Source: Thioclava sp. GXIMD2076 (GTDB lineage: Bacteria > Pseudomonadota > Alphaproteobacteria > Rhodobacterales > Rhodobacteraceae). From it: a DNA stretch of 64,000 nucleotides. The first letter of the stretch is position 1, and each line of letters begins with the position of its first letter. Made by a program: the position numbers and the translations under genes. Positions 28,889 through 38,899 of the stretch are shown here, piece by piece. The stretch spans positions 1,787,001-1,851,000 of the forward strand of contig NZ_CP149932.1 of NCBI RefSeq assembly GCF_037949795.1, written 5' to 3'. The notes under the pieces were generated by a model, which worked only from the letters and a program-made list of their open reading frames with translations, had not been told where the DNA came from and searched no databases.

Positions 28889-30303
28889 CAGATATCCATA
28901 TCATTCAGGCGGTGACGCGCGATCCGTTCGACCTGCTGGCAAGCGGCCTTGAATTCGGTATCGGCGTCATGGGTGAGGCGGGTGCGGAAGGCCTCGAGGA
29001 TCGAGGCCTTGTCATGGTCGCGCACGGCGATGATGAAGGGGAAGCCGAATTTCTCGACATAGGCGGCGTTGAGTTCCTCGAAGAGGCTGCGCTCGTCATC
29101 GGTGAGCGCATCAAGACCGGCGCTGGCCTGCTCGGAGGTGCTCTCGGCGGTCAGGCGCTTGGCTTGAGCCAGCTTGCCCGCCAGATCGGGGTGGGCCCGC
29201 AGCACGGCCAGCTGTGCCTCATGGCCCGCGCTGCGGAAGATCCGTGAGAGCGCATTGGCGACACCTGCGGCACAATCGTGGGCGGGGCCCAGCTCCAGCT
29301 CCCATGCGCGCGAGGCAATCCATTCGGAATGCTCGAAAATATGGGCGAAGGTCTTGGCAAAGGTCTGTTGGTCCATCTCGCTCGGGCGCGGTTTATGGAC
29401 TGGCGGATGCGCCTCGGCCCAATGGGCTGCGATCTGGCCACGGGTGGCAAACCAGACACCCTCATGGGCGCGTGCATAATCGAGAAAGCGCTTGAGCCCC
29501 GCGATTTTGCCCGGACGCCCGATCAGGCGGTTATGCAGGCCGATCGAGAACATCTTGGCCTGCCCTGCCACGCCTTCGGCATAAAGCGTGTCGAAGCTGT
29601 CCTTGAGATACTGGAAGAACTGTTCGCCCTCGATATAGCCGGGCGCCGTGGCAAAGCGCATGTCATTGGCTTCGAGCGTGTAGGGGATCACCAGTTGATC
29701 ACGCCCATCGAGCGTCAGCCAATAGGGCAGATCGTCATCATAGGTGTCCGAGATCCAGTCGAACGCGTGGGTTTTTGCAGTAAGCGCCACGGTATTGGCA
29801 GAGCAGCGGCCCGTATACCAGCCCTTGGGCGGGGTGCCCACGACCTCGGTATGCAGGCGGATCGCCTCGGCAATCTGGCGCGTCTCCTCCTCGGCGGGCA
29901 TATCCTTGTGTTCGACCCATTTGAGCCCGTGACTGGCGATCTCCCATCCGGCCTCTTTCATGGCATCGACCTGTTCGGGGCTGCGTGCCAGCGCTGTGGC
30001 GACGCCGTAGATGGTGACCGGAAGGTTCATACGGGTGAACAGGCGGTGCAGACGCCAGAAGCCCGCGCGTGCGCCATATTCGTAGATCGATTCCATATTC
30101 CAGTGCCGCTGGCCGGGCCATTGGGCCGCACCCGCGATGTCGGAAAGGAAGGCCTCGGAGGCTGCATCACCATGCAGGATGCTGTTCTCGCCACCTTCCT
30201 CGTAGTTCAGGACCAGCGATATCGCGATCTTCGCGCCGCCGGGCCAGGCGGCATCGGGGGCGTTGCGGCCATAGCCACGCATGTTTCTGGGATATCGGGT
30301 CAT
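28888..30303 (-). CDS. puuE-uraD: Fusion protein: cofactor-free allantoinase (PuuE) + OHCU decarboxylase (UraD)
   Basis: 471 residues from the ATG at 30303; upstream codons in frame lie before a plausible ribosome-binding site and lack family sequence. Residues 1-~305 are a polysaccharide-deacetylase-like allantoinase ([43 protein letters not shown]). Residues ~310-471 are OHCU decarboxylase with the catalytic His in [16 protein letters not shown]. The fusion joins the step that makes allantoin to the step that opens it. Divergent from uraH, with 148 bases that should hold both promoters. Confidence 0.93.
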   Translation of the reverse strand: MTRYPRNMRGYGRNAPDAAWPGGAKIAISLVLNYEEGGENSILHGDAASEAFLSDIAGAAQWPGQRHWNMESIYEYGARAGFWRLHRLFTRMNLPVTIYGVATALARSPEQVDAMKEAGWEIASHGLKWVEHKDMPAEEETRQIAEAIRLHTEVVGTPPKGWYTGRCSANTVALTAKTHAFDWISDTYDDDLPYWLTLDGRDQLVIPYTLEANDMRFATAPGYIEGEQFFQYLKDSFDTLYAEGVAGQAKMFSIGLHNRLIGRPGKIAGLKRFLDYARAHEGVWFATRGQIAAHWAEAHPPVHKPRPSEMDQQTFAKTFAHIFEHSEWIASRAWELELGPAHDCAAGVANALSRIFRSAGHEAQLAVLRAHPDLAGKLAQAKRLTAESTSEQASAGLDALTDDERSLFEELNAAYVEKFGFPFIIAVRDHDKASILEAFRTRLTHDADTEFKAACQQVERIARHRLNDMDI

Positions 30304-30451
30304 TTCGCTCTCCTGTCTTGGGGTGATCAAACGTCCAAATGCGCGGGGTTTCAAGAGCCCGCTTACGGAAACGGGCGCGACAAAGCGGCAGAGAACGGGT
30401 TGCACCTTCCCCGCGCCCGCGCCAAGCTGTGACAAAACGAGGAGGCTCCCG

Positions 30452-30808
30452 ATGAGCGGCTATCTGACCACACATGTTCTGGACACCGCGCGGGGATGTC
30501 CGGCGGCAGGCCTGCAGGTGACGCTTTACCGGCTGAAGGGCGAGGCCCGTGAAAAGCTTGCCGTGATGCGCACCAATTCCGACGGACGAACGGATCAGCC
30601 GATTCTTCCAGCGGAGGGTTTCGAGGTGGGAACCTATGAACTGCTGTTCGAGGCGGGCGAGTATCTGCGCGAGAGCGGACAAGGCGGGCCCGAGCCGCTC
30701 TTTCTCGATCAGGTGCCGATCCGGTTCGGTATCAGCGATGCGCAGGCGCATTACCATGTGCCGCTGCTGCTTTCGGCCTTCGGTATGTCGACCTATCGAG
30801 GCAGTTGA
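30452..30808 (+). CDS. uraH: 5-hydroxyisourate hydrolase
   Basis: 118-residue transthyretin-like protein. It has the N-terminal signature [12 protein letters not shown], the central YRLKGEA, and the exact C-terminal tetrapeptide YRGS. It hydrolyses 5-hydroxyisourate, the product of urate oxidation, to OHCU, the substrate of UraD encoded divergently. The ATG at 30452 has the strong Shine-Dalgarno sequence aggagg; the longer frame upstream is rejected. Confidence 0.95.
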   Translation: MSGYLTTHVLDTARGCPAAGLQVTLYRLKGEAREKLAVMRTNSDGRTDQPILPAEGFEVGTYELLFEAGEYLRESGQGGPEPLFLDQVPIRFGISDAQAHYHVPLLLSAFGMSTYRGS

Positions 30809-30812
30809 GGCG

Positions 30813-30923
30813 ATGACCGAAATTTATACGGTGACAGATGAAAATTTTGACGCCTTCGATGCGGAACGGTCCAAAGCGGTTTGGGCTGAGCTTGCAGTCA
30901 CAGGAAAAATCGAGAGGTTTTAA
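30813..30923 (+). CDS. Possible 36-residue small protein after uraH
   Basis: ATG four bases after the uraH stop, with tgagg as a possible ribosome-binding site. The product is acidic and aromatic (MTEIYTVTDENFDAFDAERS, ending KIERF). No family is recognised. The close spacing and clean composition favour a real gene, but the length makes chance possible. Confidence 0.35.
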   Translation: MTEIYTVTDENFDAFDAERSKAVWAELAVTGKIERF

Positions 30924-31043
30924 TACGAAAGCGTTGAGCAAACCGTGAACGTCCCTTGCGAAGGGCGGTGCGCGATCATAAGACTCAAGTAACGATTTTG
31001 GCGTTAGACATGTCTGACTAATGACAGGGAAGGGCAGATTTCC

Positions 31044-31673
31044 ATGAAAGACCCGATGGATACCTACATGAACACGCTCGTGCCGATGGTGGTCGAACAG
31101 ACCTCGCGCGGTGAGCGTTCCTACGACATTTATTCGCGCCTGCTGAAAGAGCGCATCATTTTCCTGTCCGGCCCCGTGCATGATGGCATGTCGACGCTGA
31201 TCTGCGCGCAGCTTCTGTTCCTCGAGGCCGAGAATCCGTCGAAAGAGATTTCGATGTATATCAACAGCCCCGGCGGTGTGGTGACGGCAGGTCTGTCGAT
31301 TTATGACACCATGCAATACATCAAGCCGAAGGTGTCGACGCTGGTCATCGGTCAGGCAGCCTCGATGGGCTCGCTTCTGCTGACCGCAGGCGAAAAAGAC
31401 ATGCGTTTCTCGCTGCCTAACTCGCGTGTCATGGTCCACCAGCCGTCTGGCGGGTATCAGGGTCAGGCGACCGATATCATGATCCACGCACAGGAAACGG
31501 CAAAACTGAAACGCCGCCTCAACGAGATCTATGTCAAGCATACCGGCAATGACTACGAGACCGTTGAAGCCGCACTCGAGCGCGATAACTTCATGTCGGC
31601 AGAGCAGGCCAAAGACTGGGGTCTGATCGACGATATTCTCGAAAATCGCGGGAAATCTGAAGAGAAGAAGTGA
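31044..31673 (+). CDS. clpP: ATP-dependent Clp protease proteolytic subunit
   Basis: 209 residues. The serine protease triad is visible: Ser in [11 protein letters not shown] (about 107), His in [11 protein letters not shown] (about 132) and a downstream Asp. The mature fourteen-mer degrades proteins fed by ClpX or ClpA. The 5' gap of ~120 bases probably holds the promoter. clpX follows 126 bases later. Confidence 0.97.
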   Translation: MKDPMDTYMNTLVPMVVEQTSRGERSYDIYSRLLKERIIFLSGPVHDGMSTLICAQLLFLEAENPSKEISMYINSPGGVVTAGLSIYDTMQYIKPKVSTLVIGQAASMGSLLLTAGEKDMRFSLPNSRVMVHQPSGGYQGQATDIMIHAQETAKLKRRLNEIYVKHTGNDYETVEAALERDNFMSAEQAKDWGLIDDILENRGKSEEKK

Positions 31674-31799
31674 CCCTCCCTTAACCGGGAGAGGTAATTT
31701 GACATTGGCATGACGGTCGGGCTGCCCTAGACTTTGGCAGCGGGTGGCCCGCCGCCCAGAAGGTCCGGACCCGCCCGGCCGTTACTGCAGAGGGATATC

Positions 31800-33065
31800 A
31801 TGGCGAACACTACAGGCTCCGACAGCAAGAACACCCTTTACTGTTCCTTCTGCGGCAAAAGCCAGCACGAGGTCCGAAAGCTGATTGCCGGGCCGACTGT
31901 ATTCATCTGCGATGAATGCGTTGAACTTTGCATGGACATTATCCGCGAGGAAACGAAATCGGCAGGGCTGAAATCCTCCGAAGGCGTGCCGACCCCGCGG
32001 GATATCTGCAACGTGCTGGATGATTATGTCATCGGTCAGGAGAAGGCCAAGCGCGTTCTCTCGGTCGCGGTGCATAACCATTACAAACGTCTCAATCACG
32101 GCACGAAACAGGATATCGAGCTTGCGAAGTCGAACATCTTGCTGATCGGCCCGACCGGCTGCGGTAAAACGCTTCTGGCCCAGACACTGGCACGCATTCT
32201 CGACGTGCCCTTCACGATGGCCGACGCGACCACGCTGACCGAAGCGGGCTATGTGGGCGAGGATGTCGAGAATATCATCCTGAAGCTTCTGCAGGCGTCG
32301 GAATATAACGTCGAGCGCGCGCAGCGCGGTATTGTTTATATCGACGAGGTCGACAAGATCACGCGCAAGTCCGACAACCCCTCGATCACCCGCGACGTGT
32401 CGGGCGAGGGCGTGCAGCAGGCGCTTCTGAAGATCATGGAAGGCACCGTGGCCAGCGTTCCGCCGCAAGGGGGCCGCAAACATCCGCAGCAGGAATTCCT
32501 GCAGGTGGATACCACGAATATCCTCTTCATCTGCGGCGGCGCCTTCGCGGGGCTCGACCGGATCATCGCACAGCGCGGCAAGGGGTCGGCCATGGGCTTC
32601 GGCGCCGATGTGAAGAACAATGATGACCGCGGTGTGGGCGAGCTGTTCAGCGAACTCGAGCCGGAAGATCTGCTGAAATTCGGGTTGATCCCTGAATTCG
32701 TGGGGCGTCTGCCGGTCATCGCGACGCTGACCGATCTGGATGAAGAGGCGCTTGTCATCATCCTGACCCAACCGAAGAACGCGCTGGTCAAGCAATACCA
32801 GCGTCTGTTCGAGATCGAGGGCGTGGATCTGACCTTCACCGAGGATGCGCTGTCGGCGATTGCCAAACGTGCGATCGAACGGAAAACCGGTGCGCGTGGT
32901 TTGCGCTCGATCCTCGAGGATATCCTTCTGGATACGATGTTCGAACTGCCGGGCATGGACAGCGTCAACGAGGTGGTGGTCAATGAAGAGGCTGTCACCC
33001 AGGCGAGCGCCAAGCCGCTGCTGATCTATGCGGATGCCAAGAAAGAAGGCAGTTCTGCCAGCTGA
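31800..33065 (+). CDS. clpX: ATP-dependent Clp protease ATP-binding subunit ClpX
   Basis: 421 residues from the ATG at 31800. An N-terminal C4 zinc finger ([10 protein letters not shown] ... CDECVELC) binds adaptors. The AAA+ domain has Walker A GPTGCGKT, the pore loop AGYVGED and Walker [11 protein letters not shown]; a RGD-type second pore loop lies further on. It unfolds tagged proteins and threads them into ClpP. The preceding ~60 codons in frame lack family sequence. Confidence 0.97.
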   Translation: MANTTGSDSKNTLYCSFCGKSQHEVRKLIAGPTVFICDECVELCMDIIREETKSAGLKSSEGVPTPRDICNVLDDYVIGQEKAKRVLSVAVHNHYKRLNHGTKQDIELAKSNILLIGPTGCGKTLLAQTLARILDVPFTMADATTLTEAGYVGEDVENIILKLLQASEYNVERAQRGIVYIDEVDKITRKSDNPSITRDVSGEGVQQALLKIMEGTVASVPPQGGRKHPQQEFLQVDTTNILFICGGAFAGLDRIIAQRGKGSAMGFGADVKNNDDRGVGELFSELEPEDLLKFGLIPEFVGRLPVIATLTDLDEEALVIILTQPKNALVKQYQRLFEIEGVDLTFTEDALSAIAKRAIERKTGARGLRSILEDILLDTMFELPGMDSVNEVVVNEEAVTQASAKPLLIYADAKKEGSSAS

Positions 33066-33071
33066 GATTAT

Positions 33072-33103
33072 ACGCCGCTCCAAGGGATTGGGGCGGCGTT
33101 TTT
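33072..33103 (+). terminator. Terminator of clpPX
   Basis: A 10-bp stem (ACGCCGCTCC / GGGGCGGCGT, one wobble) with an 8-base loop and a TTTTT run, beginning seven bases after the clpX stop. Confidence 0.85.
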
Positions 33104-33198
33104 GTGACCGGCTTCCGGTTGCTTGAGGATATCTGCGCACTGGACGTTATCCCGTGCTGCGATATAAGGGGCTTCGGGAAAGCCTGCGGAGGAACAAG

Positions 33199-33573
33199 AT
33201 GAAAACCCTGCTTCAAATTCTGACTTGGTGGAATGGCCAGACGCTTAACACGCGGATCTGGTCGTCGCGCAATGGCAAGAAAGTCGGCGAGGACGAGCAA
33301 GGCAACATCTTCTACCAGACCAAGGACGGCAAGCGTCGCTGGGTGATCTATAATGGCGAGAGCCAGGCAAGCCGCGTGTCGCCCGATTGGCATGGCTGGC
33401 TGCACCATACCTTCGCCGAGCCGCCGACCGAGCGCCCGATGGTCCATAAGACATGGGAAAAGCCGCATGAGGAGAACCTCACCGGCACGCCCGCAGCCTA
33501 TGCGCCGGCGGGATCGCTGCGCCGCGTAATGCCGGTCGAGCGCCGTGATTACGAAGCCTGGCAGCCCGAGTAG
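33199..33573 (+). CDS. NADH:ubiquinone oxidoreductase subunit NDUFA12 family
   Basis: 124 residues with the family pattern [27 protein letters not shown] and RRWVIYNGE ... [13 protein letters not shown]. This is a supernumerary subunit of complex I shared by alphaproteobacteria and mitochondria, on the matrix/cytoplasmic side. Start chosen at MKTLLQ, preceded by gcggagga. The DUF2155 gene begins four bases after its stop, a pairing usual in Rhodobacterales. Confidence 0.92.
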   Translation: MKTLLQILTWWNGQTLNTRIWSSRNGKKVGEDEQGNIFYQTKDGKRRWVIYNGESQASRVSPDWHGWLHHTFAEPPTERPMVHKTWEKPHEENLTGTPAAYAPAGSLRRVMPVERRDYEAWQPE

Positions 33574-33577
33574 AAGA

Positions 33578-33961
33578 ATGCGTATTCTGACGTCTCTTTG
33601 TGTGGCCGTTCTCGGCCTTTCTCCTTTTGCTGCCATGGCACAGGAGACCGGCGTGATGACGGGGTTGGCCGATGCGTCGGGCGCGCAGCTGCGCGGGCTC
33701 GACAAGATCAATGGCATCGCCTCCGATATTGCCTTGAAAACGGGGCAATCGGTGACCTATGGCACGTTGGAAGTGACGCTGGACCAGTGCCGCTATCCGT
33801 CCGACGACCCCAGCTCCAACGCTTTCGCCCATCTGACCATCCATGACAGCCAGGCCGACAAGACAGCCTTTTCCGGCTGGATGATCGCGTCGAGCCCTGC
33901 GCTCTCGGCGCTGGATAACCAGCGTTACGACGTCTGGGTCATCCGCTGCACCAACTCCTGA
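33578..33961 (+). CDS. Secreted DUF2155-domain protein
   Basis: 127 residues with a cleavable signal peptide (ILTSLCVAVLGLSPFAAMAQ). The mature part contains LRGLDKINGIASDIALKTGQ, YGTLEVTLDQCRYP and the C-terminal YDVWVIRC, the core of DUF2155. The function is unknown. Its last 37 bases overlap the convergent aat gene, so both C-termini are encoded by the same DNA. Confidence 0.88.
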   Translation: MRILTSLCVAVLGLSPFAAMAQETGVMTGLADASGAQLRGLDKINGIASDIALKTGQSVTYGTLEVTLDQCRYPSDDPSSNAFAHLTIHDSQADKTAFSGWMIASSPALSALDNQRYDVWVIRCTNS

Positions 33962-34563
33962 GCTGATGGGAGATGGCGGCGCGCGAAGTCGCCCTTGACC
34001 TCCAGAGCCTGTTCCAGCTGTGCACGATACTGCGCGCGGGGGATCTCGATCCCGCCGAGGCTGGCGAGGTGCGGTGTCAGATACTGCGTATCAAATAGCG
34101 TGAAGCCGCAGGTTTTGAGCCTGTCCACCACATAGGTAATCGCGATTTTCGACGCATTCTTGCGCCGCGAGAACATCGATTCGCCAAAGAATGCGCCGCC
34201 AAGGGTCACCCCAAAAAGCCCGCCTACAAGCGCATCGCCGTCCCAGACCTCCATCGAATGGGCAAACCCATGCATGTGGAGCTGGTCATAAAGCGAGAAG
34301 AGCGCCTCATTGATCCATGTCTCGTCGCGCGCGGCGCAGCCCTCGACCGTGGCGCGGAACGCGTGATTGACGCGGATCCGATAGGGCATGCGCCGGATCT
34401 CGCGGGCCAGCGAGCGCGATAGGTGGAAACCCTCAAGGGGAATCACTCCGCGCAGTTTCGGCTCGAACCAGTAGAGGCGTGGGTCGTCGCGGCTTTCGGC
34501 CATGGGGAAAATGCCATTGGCATAGCCTGCAAGCAGGAGCTCTGCGGTCAGCGATTCTGCCAT
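33925..34563 (-). CDS. aat: Leucyl/phenylalanyl-tRNA--protein transferase
   Basis: 212 residues. It adds Leu or Phe to the N-terminus of proteins that start with Lys or Arg, marking them for ClpAP. Family motifs: LLLAGYANGIFPMAE, WFEPKLRGVIPLEGFH, HSMEVWDG and GGLFGVTLGGAFFGESMFS. The neighbourhood with clpP/clpX is functionally sensible, although ClpA and ClpS are not here. It is convergent with the DUF2155 gene, overlapping 37 bases. Confidence 0.95.
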   Translation of the reverse strand: MAESLTAELLLAGYANGIFPMAESRDDPRLYWFEPKLRGVIPLEGFHLSRSLAREIRRMPYRIRVNHAFRATVEGCAARDETWINEALFSLYDQLHMHGFAHSMEVWDGDALVGGLFGVTLGGAFFGESMFSRRKNASKIAITYVVDRLKTCGFTLFDTQYLTPHLASLGGIEIPRAQYRAQLEQALEVKGDFARRHLPSAQELVQRMTQTS

Positions 34564-34635
34564 TTTATTGCCTGCATTATCGTTTTAGGGTCGTGCTATT
34601 GTGAGGATGGACCGAATTGAGAGCGAGCGCAAATA

Positions 34636-35346
34636 ATGGGTTTCTTTGACTTTCTGCCGGAGATCGACCGGTATTCCGAAGATCCGGGAACGGTGGCGCG
34701 GATGAATGCCCGCCATCGCATGGTCATCAAGCCGCTCGAGGCCGAGATTGCGGGTAAGCGTGTGCTGGATCTGGCCGCGCATGATGGCCGCTGGGCCTAT
34801 GCCTTTGCGGCGGCGGGTGCGGAGGAGGTGGTGGGGATCGAAGGCCGCCAGCCATTGATCGACCGCTTTGCCGAGTTTCCGCGCGAGCATCTGAAGAAAA
34901 AGGTCACGCTCAAATGCGGTGATATTTTTGCGGGTATGCAGGCCGAGATCGATGCGGGCCGGCGCTATGATGTCGTGGGTGTGCTGGGCATTCTCTATCA
35001 TGTCATGGACCATATGCGGCTCTTCGATCTGGTGCGTCAGCTGGGGCCGAAGCTGGTGGTAGTCGATAGCGAGTTTCTCGACCGACCGGGTGCCGTGATC
35101 GCGCTGCAGCGCGAGCGGACGCATAAGGACCTGAATGCGATTGCCCAGTTCGCGGGGCAGGAGGTGACGGCGATCGGGATCCCCTCGCGCAAGGCAATGG
35201 ACCTGATCGCCGAGGTGCAGGGCTTCGATATCGAATGGGTCGATTGGGCGGAACTGCCTGAAGGCCAGCGCGATTTTGTGGGGGATTACTACCGTGCAGG
35301 CGAGAAACGGCGCTATACCTGCCTGCTGCGCCCGAAGGATCTGTAG
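34636..35346 (+). CDS. Class I SAM-dependent methyltransferase, specificity unknown
   Basis: 236 residues. The glycine-containing SAM motif is seen as VLDLAAHDGRWAYAFA, then VGIEGRQPLIDR, and a catalytic-region DVVGVLGILYHV resembling tRNA wobble-uridine methyltransferase-like enzymes (CmoB family feature GILYH). The usual SAM loop GxGxG is changed to AAHDGR. The substrate cannot be deduced. Divergent from aat with 72 bases between. Confidence 0.82.
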   Translation: MGFFDFLPEIDRYSEDPGTVARMNARHRMVIKPLEAEIAGKRVLDLAAHDGRWAYAFAAAGAEEVVGIEGRQPLIDRFAEFPREHLKKKVTLKCGDIFAGMQAEIDAGRRYDVVGVLGILYHVMDHMRLFDLVRQLGPKLVVVDSEFLDRPGAVIALQRERTHKDLNAIAQFAGQEVTAIGIPSRKAMDLIAEVQGFDIEWVDWAELPEGQRDFVGDYYRAGEKRRYTCLLRPKDL

Positions 35347-35364
35347 CGCCGCAAACCAAACGGA

Positions 35365-35392
35365 AAGGCCGCCCTGAACGGGCGGCCTTGTT
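35365..35392 (+). terminator. Bidirectional terminator between methyltransferase gene and accC
   Basis: A 10-bp perfect stem AAGGCCGCCC / GGGCGGCCTT with a TGAAC loop, 19 bases after the methyltransferase stop. A and T ends on both sides suit use by accC as well. Confidence 0.85.
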
Positions 35393-35437
35393 GCTATTCT
35401 GGCGCCTGTGGCACCGTCCGGACAGGACGCGAAACCG

Positions 35438-36784
<1,347 letters not shown>

Positions 36785-36794
36785 TGGCTCTGCC

Positions 36795-37286
36795 TTATTC
36801 GATGATCATCAGGGGCGAGCCGAACTCGACGGGCGATGCGTCATCGATGAGGATGCGCTTCACGGTGCCCGATTTCGGCGCCGGAATGTGGTTCATGGTT
36901 TTCATCGCTTCGATGATCAGCACGGTCTGGCCTTCCTTGACCTGCGCGCCGACGGTCACGAAGGCGGCAGCCCCCGGCTCGGGCGACAGATAGGCGGTGC
37001 CGACCATGGGCGAGGTCACCGCACCCGGATGGGCGCTGAGATCTTCGGCGGCGGGAGCGGCAGCAGCAGGGGCGGCAGCGGGAGCTGCGGCAGGTGCGGG
37101 CGTCGCAACAGGTGCCGCAGCTGCGACCTGGGTCACAACAGTCGACTGTTTCGAGACGCGCACCTTCAGGCTGTCATCCTCGCCATATTCGCGGGTGACG
37201 GAGATCTCTGCCAGATCATTCGTATTCAGAAGCTCGGCTAGCGCCTGGATGAAGGCGACGTCGGTTTCACGGATATTGTTGCTCAT
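36795..37286 (-). CDS. accB: Acetyl-CoA carboxylase biotin carboxyl carrier protein
   Basis: 163 residues. The C-terminal biotinyl domain has the biotinylation motif EAMKTMNHI (Lys near 130). The centre is an Ala/Pro-rich flexible linker (APAAAPAAAPAAAAPA). The N-terminus has the alphaproteobacterial form (ADVAFIQALAELLN-type). Operon with accC; the promoter should lie in the 266 bases shared with preT. Confidence 0.96.
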   Translation of the reverse strand: MSNNIRETDVAFIQALAELLNTNDLAEISVTREYGEDDSLKVRVSKQSTVVTQVAAAAPVATPAPAAAPAAAPAAAAPAAEDLSAHPGAVTSPMVGTAYLSPEPGAAAFVTVGAQVKEGQTVLIIEAMKTMNHIPAPKSGTVKRILIDDASPVEFGSPLMIIE

Positions 37287-37487
37287 GAGGTCCTCGAAAG
37301 GTGCGTGTTATAGCCTGTGTGGAATGCCAATGATCCTTTGTCCACAGGCGTTCTGGGGGGCTTATACGCCAAGCATGGCGCGGTGAAAAGCGCCAAGAGC
37401 CATCTCGGCGCTGCTGAAAATCACGGCAGTGAGAGGGTCATCGACCAGTTCTTTGGCAATGATCGAAATTTTTGCCGCATTTGTTAT

Positions 37488-37503
37488 TTTACCATTTGAT
37501 AAA
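37488..37503 (+). promoter_or_regulatory. Candidate RutR operator upstream of preT (imperfect palindrome)
   Basis: TTTACCATTTGATAAA, 50 bases before the preT ATG. Compared with the known E. coli RutR consensus TTGACCA-N2-TGGTCAA it has 3 mismatches in 14 fixed positions and the same spacing. A TTGCCG box 17 bases upstream of TTTGAT could form the promoter with the operator over its -10. Inference only. Confidence 0.5.
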
Positions 37504-37552
37504 AAATAAAAGGTGCGCAAGCTGGGAAAAAGTTGCAAGCAGGGAGGGCATC

Positions 37553-38896
37553 ATGTCCAACAGCCAGCTCACAGCCGGAATAGTGGCGGGGCGGACCGAC
37601 GCGGAGGCTCTGGCCTCGAATTTCAGCGATCTCCATCCGCCTCTGGATAACCACGAGGCGCGGGTGGCCGCGGACCGGTGCTATTTCTGCCATGACGCGC
37701 CCTGCGTCACGGCCTGCCCGACCTCCATCGATATTCCGCTGTTCATCCGGCAGATCTCGACCGGCACGCCCGAGGCTGCCGCAATGACCATCTTTGACAG
37801 TAATATTCTGGGGGGCATGTGCGCGCGCGTCTGTCCGACGGAAAACCTTTGTGAAGGTTCCTGTGTGCGCGAGACGGCCGAAGGCAAACCGGTGGAGATC
37901 GGCCTGCTGCAGCGCCATGCGACCGATACGCTGATGGCAAAACAGAGCCATCCTTATACCCGCGCGGCGCTGACCGGGCGCTCGGTGGCCGTGGTTGGCG
38001 CAGGGCCTGCGGGCCTGTCGGCGGCGCACCGTCTGGCTTTGAAAGGCCATGAGGTCACCATCTATGATGCCCGCCGCAAGCCGGGTGGCCTGAACGAATA
38101 TGGGATCGCCTCCTATAAGGCGCCCGATGATTTCGCGCAAAAAGAGGTGGCGTGGCTGATGCAGATCGGTGGCATCACGATGGTCGAGAACTGGATGCTT
38201 GGCCGGAAGGGGGACGGCGATCTGGCCGAGCTGCTGGCCGAGTATGATGCGGTCTTCCTTGGGATGGGATTGTCGGGGGTGAATGCACTGCGCCTCGAGG
38301 GCGAGGAGAAGGACGGCATCCTTCCGGCGACGGATTTCATCGCCGATCTGCGTCAGGCCTCCGATCTGGCCGCGTTGCCGATCGGGCGCGATGTGGTGGT
38401 GATCGGGGGCGGCATGACGGCGGTAGATGCGGCGGTGCAGGCCAAACTTCTCGGCGCGCTCAACGTCACTATCGTCTATCGCCGCTCGCGCGCCGAGATG
38501 CCGGCATCAAGCTTCGAGCAGGATCTGGCGCTGTCCAAGGGCGTGCGGATCATCGAACATGCGGCGCCTGTGGGGATCATCGGGAATGGTGCGGTCCGCG
38601 AGATCGAGTTTGCCTATGCCAAAGCTGGTCCGAACGGGCTGGAGATGACCGACGAGACCTTCCGTCTGAAGGCGGACCAGTGCTTCAAGGCCATCGGTCA
38701 GACGCTTGGTGACACGCCCGAGGAGATCAAGATTGCGGGTGGCAAGATCATCACCGACGGGATCGGGCGCACCAGCATGGCCCGCGTCTGGGCGGGGGGC
38801 GATTGCACCCATGCCGGCGAAGATCTGACCGTGACGGCGGTCGCGCAGGGGCGCGATGCGGCTGAAGATATCCACTCTTTCCTGATGGAGGGCTGA
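37553..38896 (+). CDS. preT: NAD-dependent dihydropyrimidine dehydrogenase, subunit PreT
   Basis: 447 residues from the ATG at 37553. An N-terminal pair of Fe-S binding clusters (CYFCHDAPCVTACP, then CARVCPTENLCEGSC) precedes an FAD/NAD-binding part with VAVVGAGPAGLSAAHRLA and VVVIGGGMTAVDAA. Together with PreA it reduces uracil and thymine with NAD(P)H. It is the first gene of the pyrimidine island and begins four bases before preA's neighbour start, tightly coupled. Confidence 0.95.
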   Translation: MSNSQLTAGIVAGRTDAEALASNFSDLHPPLDNHEARVAADRCYFCHDAPCVTACPTSIDIPLFIRQISTGTPEAAAMTIFDSNILGGMCARVCPTENLCEGSCVRETAEGKPVEIGLLQRHATDTLMAKQSHPYTRAALTGRSVAVVGAGPAGLSAAHRLALKGHEVTIYDARRKPGGLNEYGIASYKAPDDFAQKEVAWLMQIGGITMVENWMLGRKGDGDLAELLAEYDAVFLGMGLSGVNALRLEGEEKDGILPATDFIADLRQASDLAALPIGRDVVVIGGGMTAVDAAVQAKLLGALNVTIVYRRSRAEMPASSFEQDLALSKGVRIIEHAAPVGIIGNGAVREIEFAYAKAGPNGLEMTDETFRLKADQCFKAIGQTLGDTPEEIKIAGGKIITDGIGRTSMARVWAGGDCTHAGEDLTVTAVAQGRDAAEDIHSFLMEG

Positions 38897-38899
38897 GAC

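Noticed and set aside
37441..37459. TCGACCA...TTGGCAA as a second RutR site
   Set aside because: Half-sites are five bases apart instead of two and the right half does not match the consensus.
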